64,000 nucleotides of DNA, taken from contig NZ_JAERRG010000001.1 in NCBI RefSeq assembly GCF_016741935.1, positions 806,001 through 870,000 of the forward strand, written 5' to 3'. Below the pieces are notes generated by a model. It did no database searches, had not been told where the DNA came from, and worked only from the letters and a program-made list of their open reading frames with translations. The first letter of the stretch is position 1, and every line of letters starts with the position of its first letter. Shown here one piece after another: positions 60,170-64,000 of this stretch. Made by a program: the position numbers and the translations under genes. The stretch is from Streptomyces endocoffeicus (GTDB taxonomy: Bacteria; Actinomycetota; Actinomycetes; Streptomycetales; Streptomycetaceae).

Positions 60170-61183
60170 TCAGACACTCTCCACCGCGGGGCCGGCGGGC
60201 ACGGCCCGCACCCGCCCGGCGCGCACCACGTTGCTGAGCGGGCTCCCCGCCTCCAGGCGGTTGATGTTGGCCGCGATATCCGTGGCGCGGGCGGCGAACG
60301 TCTCCTCCGTGTGGCCCGAGTTGTGCGGTGTCATCACCACATTGGGCAGTGTGTGGAACGGCAGCCGGCTCGGCGCGTGGGGCGGGCCGGCCCACCACAC
60401 ATCGAGGGCCGCCCCGGCGATGGTGCCGGCCGACAGCGCCTCGTACAGCGCCTCCTCCCGCACGACCGGGCCACGGGCGACGTTGACCAGGAGGGACCGC
60501 GGGCCCATCGCGGCGAGTTCGGCCGGTCCGATCAGTCCGCGGGTCGCGGGGCTCAGCGGCACGGTCACCACGACGATGTCGGAGTCCGCCAGCAGTTCCG
60601 GGAGCCGGTCCGTGCCACCCACCCAGTCGGGGCGCAGATCGTCGGGGAGCGGGGCCGACGGGTCGCGGCGCACGGCCCGTACGCCCAGGCCGACCGCCTG
60701 GCACAGCCGGCCGATCTCCCGCCCCGTCTCGCCGAAGCCGATGACGCCGACACGGCGGCCTCGCAGGGTGTCCCCGAAGGGCAGCGTGGCGTCGACGGCG
60801 ACGTTCCGCCACCGACCGGCCCGCAGTTCCCGGTCGGCCGTGAGCACCCGCCGGGACAGCATCAGCACGCACATCAGGACGTGTTCGGCGATCGACGCGC
60901 CGTGGTGAAAGGTGTTCGCCACGGTCACATCGGGCCCCAGCGCCTCCAGGGGAATGCCGTCGTAGCCCGCGCCGACCACGTGGACGAGGCGGAGGCGCTG
61001 GGCCCGGCGCGCGTGGTCCTCGGAGAGCTGTGAACCCACGTACACATCGACGGAGGCGATGGCGTCGGCGATCCGCGCCGCGTCCCAGTCGCAGACGTCC
61101 AGCCACTCGTGCCGGTCCTCGGTCCGCTCCCTCAGCCGTTCGCCGAACCTGCTCAGGATCCGGTGGCTGAGCATGATGCGCAT
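60170..61183 (-). CDS. D-2-hydroxyacid dehydrogenase family protein
   Basis: 337 residues. NAD-binding GVIGFGETGREIGRL, catalytic Arg in VNVARGPVVREEAL, Glu in the following stretch and His in MTPHNSGHTEE are those of D-isomer-specific 2-hydroxyacid dehydrogenases. It would interconvert a 2-oxo acid and the D-hydroxy acid with NAD(P)H. The start at 61183 (MRIMLSHRIL) gives a natural first strand with GGTGA upstream; in-frame ATGs 12 and 17 codons earlier are possible. It is divergent from the family-5 ABC operon, sharing a matched operator-like word with it. Confidence 0.85.
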   Translation of the reverse strand: MRIMLSHRILSRFGERLRERTEDRHEWLDVCDWDAARIADAIASVDVYVGSQLSEDHARRAQRLRLVHVVGAGYDGIPLEALGPDVTVANTFHHGASIAEHVLMCVLMLSRRVLTADRELRAGRWRNVAVDATLPFGDTLRGRRVGVIGFGETGREIGRLCQAVGLGVRAVRRDPSAPLPDDLRPDWVGGTDRLPELLADSDIVVVTVPLSPATRGLIGPAELAAMGPRSLLVNVARGPVVREEALYEALSAGTIAGAALDVWWAGPPHAPSRLPFHTLPNVVMTPHNSGHTEETFAARATDIAANINRLEAGSPLSNVVRAGRVRAVPAGPAVESV

Positions 61184-61250
61184 CCCTCGGTCACCCTCGG
61201 GGGCAGCCTTTCCGGCCATGACCACCGTCCTCATACATAGGCGCTGTCTT

Positions 61251-61379
61251 CATTTGTGCACGCTCCCCATGAGGCTGTCAATGATCGGGTGGCCGCGACC
61301 AAGAACCGCTCTACCTGCGCTTGTTGTCAGATCCCTTGACGCCCCGGCACCTCCGGTTTAGCTTCGGCGTCCACAAATG
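61251..61379. promoter_or_regulatory. Divergent promoter with a repeated CATTTGTG element
   Basis: The region between the hydroxyacid dehydrogenase and the ABC operon. -35 TTGACG (61336-61341) and -10 TAGCTT (61359-61364), 17 bp apart, form a good rightward promoter. CATTTGTG occurs at 61251-61258 and as its complement CACAAATG at 61372-61379, within a match of about 15 of 18 bases when compared strand to strand. The second copy would cover the start of transcription. A TGTAGACA word near 61397-61404 may be a further site. A single regulator could couple the two genes; no regulator gene lies inside the window next to it. Confidence 0.6.
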
Positions 61380-61468
61380 CAGACCGGGTACGTAAGTGTA
61401 GACAGCCATGTCGATCGACTGTCGTTCTCGGGCGGCACCCCGCCAGCACCCTCGGAGATACGCCGACG

Positions 61469-63064
61469 ATGAAGTCCTCCGTACCCTCCAGCCCGCGCCG
61501 GGAACGGGGCCGGGCCCATACAGTTCTCGCCCTTCTCACGATCGGCACGATGCTGCTGACCAGTGCGTGCGCCGTGGCGAACAGTGACGCGGCGGGTGAC
61601 GCCGGCAGCGCGGACGGCCGCACCCTGCGGCTCGTCCTCACCCAGGAGCCCCCGACGCTGGAGCCCTGCGAGTCATCGCTGACCGCGACCGGTGTCGTCG
61701 TCCGCTCCAACATCACCGAGCCGCTGGTGGAACGCGACCCCACCTCGGGGAAGCTGGATCCGCTGCTGGCGACCGGGTGGCGGCAGACCAAGCCCACGAC
61801 CTGGACCTTCGACATCCGCCCCGGTGTGACCTTCCAGAACGGGCAGCCGTTCACGGCGAAGGACGCCGCCTTCTCCATCGACCGCGCCGTCAACTCCGAT
61901 CTCGCCTGCAACGTGGACGGCTACGTCTTCGGCGACGAGAAGCTCGAAGTACACGCCGTCAGCCCCACCCGGCTGACCGTCACCACCGAGAAGACCGACC
62001 CCATCCTCCCCCTGCGACTCAGCTTCGTCGAGATCGTGCCGCGCACCACCAGCACCAAGGCCAAGGTGCGGATACCGATCGGGACCGGCCCCTACGCCGT
62101 CACGTCATGGCAGACCGGTGTCTCCATCTCCCTCGCCCGCAACGAGAACTACTGGGGGAAGGCGCCCGCCTATCCCCGGGCCCGGTACGTCTGGCGCAGC
62201 GATGCCAGCGTCCGTGCCGCGATGATCGACAAGGGCGAGGCCGACATCGCGACGGCGCTGGACCACACCAGCGCCGACAAGGGCAACACCGTGGCCTACC
62301 CCAACAACGAGACCACCGCCCTGCGTCTGGACGGCCGCGAGGCGCCGCTCAACGACATCCGGGTGCGCAAGGCGATCGGCATGGCCGTCGACCGCGAGGG
62401 CATCATCGAAGCGCTTCTCGGCGGACTGGCCAAGCCCGCCGCACAACTCGTCCCGCCCGGCGTGGTGGGCCACAACGACGACCTCGCCCCCGTCCCGTAC
62501 CGCGTGGCCGCCGCCCGCGCGCTGGTGAAACAGGCCGCCGACGACGGTGTCCCCGTGCACCGGCAGATCACCCTCGTGGCGCGCAACGGCATGTTCGCCG
62601 GGATCTCGGAAGTGGCCGAGGCCCTGCAGTACGAGATGGACCGGGTGGGGCTGAACGTGCGGATTCGCATGGCGGACACCGCCACCCACCTGCAGTACCA
62701 GCTGCGTCCGCTGCCCCGAAACGTCGGGCCGGTGGCGCTGCTGATCATGCACGGCAACCAGGCCGGGGACGCGGCCTTCACCACGAGTCAGTACCTGGTG
62801 AGCGACGGCCCGCAGTCCACCTTCGGCACCAAGGAGCTCGACCGGCGCATCGCCGCGGCGGACGCGCTGTCCGGCAAGGCCCGCGAGAAGGCGTTCGCCG
62901 AGGTGCTCGGCTACCAGAACGAAACGGTCGCGCAGTACGCCTATCTGGCCCATATGCGCGGACTGCTGGGGCTGTCGCCGAAGGTGCGGTACCGGCCGGA
63001 CTCCGCCACCGGGGACGAGATGCGGCTGGCCGAGGTCGGCCCCGCGCGGGCGGGGAGGCACTGA
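61469..63064 (+). CDS. ABC transporter substrate-binding lipoprotein, family 5 (third system)
   Basis: 531 residues. A basic N-terminus, hydrophobic segment and lipobox LLTSAC (Cys34) mark a lipoprotein. The mature part has LRLVLTQEPPTLEPCESS, FDIRPGVTFQNGQPFTAKDAAFS and IRVRKAIGMAVDREGI, all family-5. It belongs to a different branch from the two binding proteins at 19118 and 33574. GGAGATA precedes the ATG. It heads an operon that leaves the window with the second permease. Confidence 0.9.
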   Translation: MKSSVPSSPRRERGRAHTVLALLTIGTMLLTSACAVANSDAAGDAGSADGRTLRLVLTQEPPTLEPCESSLTATGVVVRSNITEPLVERDPTSGKLDPLLATGWRQTKPTTWTFDIRPGVTFQNGQPFTAKDAAFSIDRAVNSDLACNVDGYVFGDEKLEVHAVSPTRLTVTTEKTDPILPLRLSFVEIVPRTTSTKAKVRIPIGTGPYAVTSWQTGVSISLARNENYWGKAPAYPRARYVWRSDASVRAAMIDKGEADIATALDHTSADKGNTVAYPNNETTALRLDGREAPLNDIRVRKAIGMAVDREGIIEALLGGLAKPAAQLVPPGVVGHNDDLAPVPYRVAAARALVKQAADDGVPVHRQITLVARNGMFAGISEVAEALQYEMDRVGLNVRIRMADTATHLQYQLRPLPRNVGPVALLIMHGNQAGDAAFTTSQYLVSDGPQSTFGTKELDRRIAAADALSGKAREKAFAEVLGYQNETVAQYAYLAHMRGLLGLSPKVRYRPDSATGDEMRLAEVGPARAGRH

Positions 63065-63065
63065 G

Positions 63066-63995
63066 ATGACGTCCTTCCTGCGCAAGCGCATCATCTCCAG
63101 CGCGATCCCCCTGGTGTTCGTGGTGCTGGGCGTGTTCTGCCTGGCCCGCCTGACCGGCAGCCCCGTCGATCTCTACCTCCCGCTGAGCGCCACCCCGCAG
63201 CAGCGGGCCGAGTTCTCCGCCGCCCACGGCTTCGACGACTCCATTCCGGTGCAGCTGTGGGACTACCTCACCAACGCCGCGCAACTCGACTTCGGGACCT
63301 CGCTGCGCACCGGGGAGCCGGCCGGCACGATGGTGCTCGACGCCTTCCCGGTCACCCTCCAACTCGCCGGTGTGACCATGCTGTTGGCGATCCTCGGGGC
63401 GCTGCTGGTCGGAAGCCTCGCCGCGTACCGGCCCAACTCGCTCATCGACCGGATCGCCGGTCTGCTGTCGATGACCGCGGCCAGCATCCCCGACTTCTGG
63501 TTCGCGATCGTGGGTGTGCTGGTCTTCGGCGTGGGCCTGGACTGGCTGCCGACCTCCGGCACCCTGGGCGGTCCGGAGATCTGGGTGCTGCCCATCGCCA
63601 CTCTGCTGATCCGCCCGTTCGGGGTGCTGGTGCAGGTGGTCCGCGGCAGCATGGTCGGCGCGCTGTCCGCGCCGTATGTGAAGGTCGCGCGCAGCAAGGG
63701 GGCCGGCCCCAAGCGCGTGGTGTTCGGACACGCGCTGCGCAACTCCATCACGCCCGTTCTGACCGTCGCCGGGGACCTGACCGTCGGCCTCGTCAACGGC
63801 GCGGTGATCGTGGAAACGATCTTCGGCTGGCCCGGGATCGGCAAGCTCATGATCGACTCGATTCTGCAGCGCGACTTCGCGGTGTTGCAGGCCGCCGTCC
63901 TGCTCACGGCGGTGACGATCTTCGCGCTGAACATCCTCGTCGACGTCTGCCACGCCCTGATCGACCCCCGAGTGCGCCAGGCGGTGCCGGCGTGA
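63066..63995 (+). CDS. ABC transporter permease, DppB-type (third system)
   Basis: 309 residues with about six membrane helices and the coupling loop ALSAPYVKVARSKGAGPKRVVFGHALRN. The N-terminus RKRIISSAIPLVFVVLGVFCLARL is the first helix. It starts one base after the binding-protein stop. A GTGA at 63992-63995 overlaps its stop and would start the next gene, as in the other two Dpp-type operons. Confidence 0.9.
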   Translation: MTSFLRKRIISSAIPLVFVVLGVFCLARLTGSPVDLYLPLSATPQQRAEFSAAHGFDDSIPVQLWDYLTNAAQLDFGTSLRTGEPAGTMVLDAFPVTLQLAGVTMLLAILGALLVGSLAAYRPNSLIDRIAGLLSMTAASIPDFWFAIVGVLVFGVGLDWLPTSGTLGGPEIWVLPIATLLIRPFGVLVQVVRGSMVGALSAPYVKVARSKGAGPKRVVFGHALRNSITPVLTVAGDLTVGLVNGAVIVETIFGWPGIGKLMIDSILQRDFAVLQAAVLLTAVTIFALNILVDVCHALIDPRVRQAVPA

Positions 63996-64000
63996 GCGAA
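63992..64000 (+). CDS. Start of a downstream gene, likely a DppC-type permease
   Basis: Only three codons (GTG AGC GAA) are inside the window. The GTGA overlap with the DppB-type stop and the gene order of the other two transport operons suggest a DppC-type permease. Whether it is again fused to an ATPase cannot be seen. Confidence 0.4.

Overview
This 64 kb window is very GC-rich chromosomal DNA. It has frequent GTG starts, dense ATGA/GTGA gene overlaps, and IclR, ROK, GntR, HxlR and TetR regulators, which points to Streptomyces or a close relative. No rRNA, tRNA, CRISPR array, transposase or phage gene was seen. Nearly everything is accessory catabolism and transport.

Layout. (A) 1-15.5 kb is an aromatic or acyl-CoA degradation block: an acyl-CoA ligase, a double CaiB-type CoA-transferase, two alpha/beta hydrolases, two split MaoC/FAS1-type hydratase pairs, a quinone-oxidoreductase-like MDR, a Rieske oxygenase, a 38-aa membrane protein, an M20-peptidase homologue without metal ligands, a class III extradiol dioxygenase, a ferredoxin reductase with a 7Fe ferredoxin, and two IclR regulators. 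A 17-bp inverted repeat recurs in its two divergent promoter regions. (B) 15.5-25.2 kb is a ROK regulator divergent from an uptake/catabolic operon: Gfo/Idh/MocA, TIM barrel, family-5 binding protein, permease, permease-ATPase fusion, ATPase, and an MDR. (C) 25.2-30 kb resembles the core of indole-3-acetate (iac) catabolism (IacA-, IacB-, IacE- and IacG-like), followed by a PAS histidine kinase and FixJ-type regulator. A perfect 9-bp-arm palindrome lies upstream of the iacA-like gene. (D) 30-40.8 kb repeats the operon of (B) in the opposite orientation, with an extra Gfo/TIM pair and its own ROK regulator. (E) 40.9-44.6 kb holds a GAPDH with an N-terminal extension and an asparagine synthetase. 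(F) 44.6-50.7 kb holds TetR-controlled redox proteins (FMN split barrel, PDR/VanB-type reductase, SIP-type flavoprotein), a DJ-1/PfpI protein, a tautomerase, an SDR and a second TetR. (G) 50.7-55.2 kb is a GntR-controlled set: ADP-ribosylglycohydrolase, NCS1 permease and PfkB kinase. (H) 55.2-64 kb holds a hydrolase/YafY pair, a D-cysteine desulfhydrase-like enzyme, HxlR/SDR/NTF2 genes, a D-2-hydroxyacid dehydrogenase, and the start of a third family-5 ABC operon running off the end.

How it may work together (inference). The two mirror-image operons could import glycosides and open them oxidatively with Gfo/Idh dehydrogenases and TIM-barrel enzymes. The iac-like module and region A could then degrade the released indolic or aromatic aglycone under two-component and IclR control. 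The most unusual feature is this arrangement: two diverged, inverted copies of an ABC/ROK/Gfo/TIM locus bracketing an actinobacterial iac-like module with its own two-component system.
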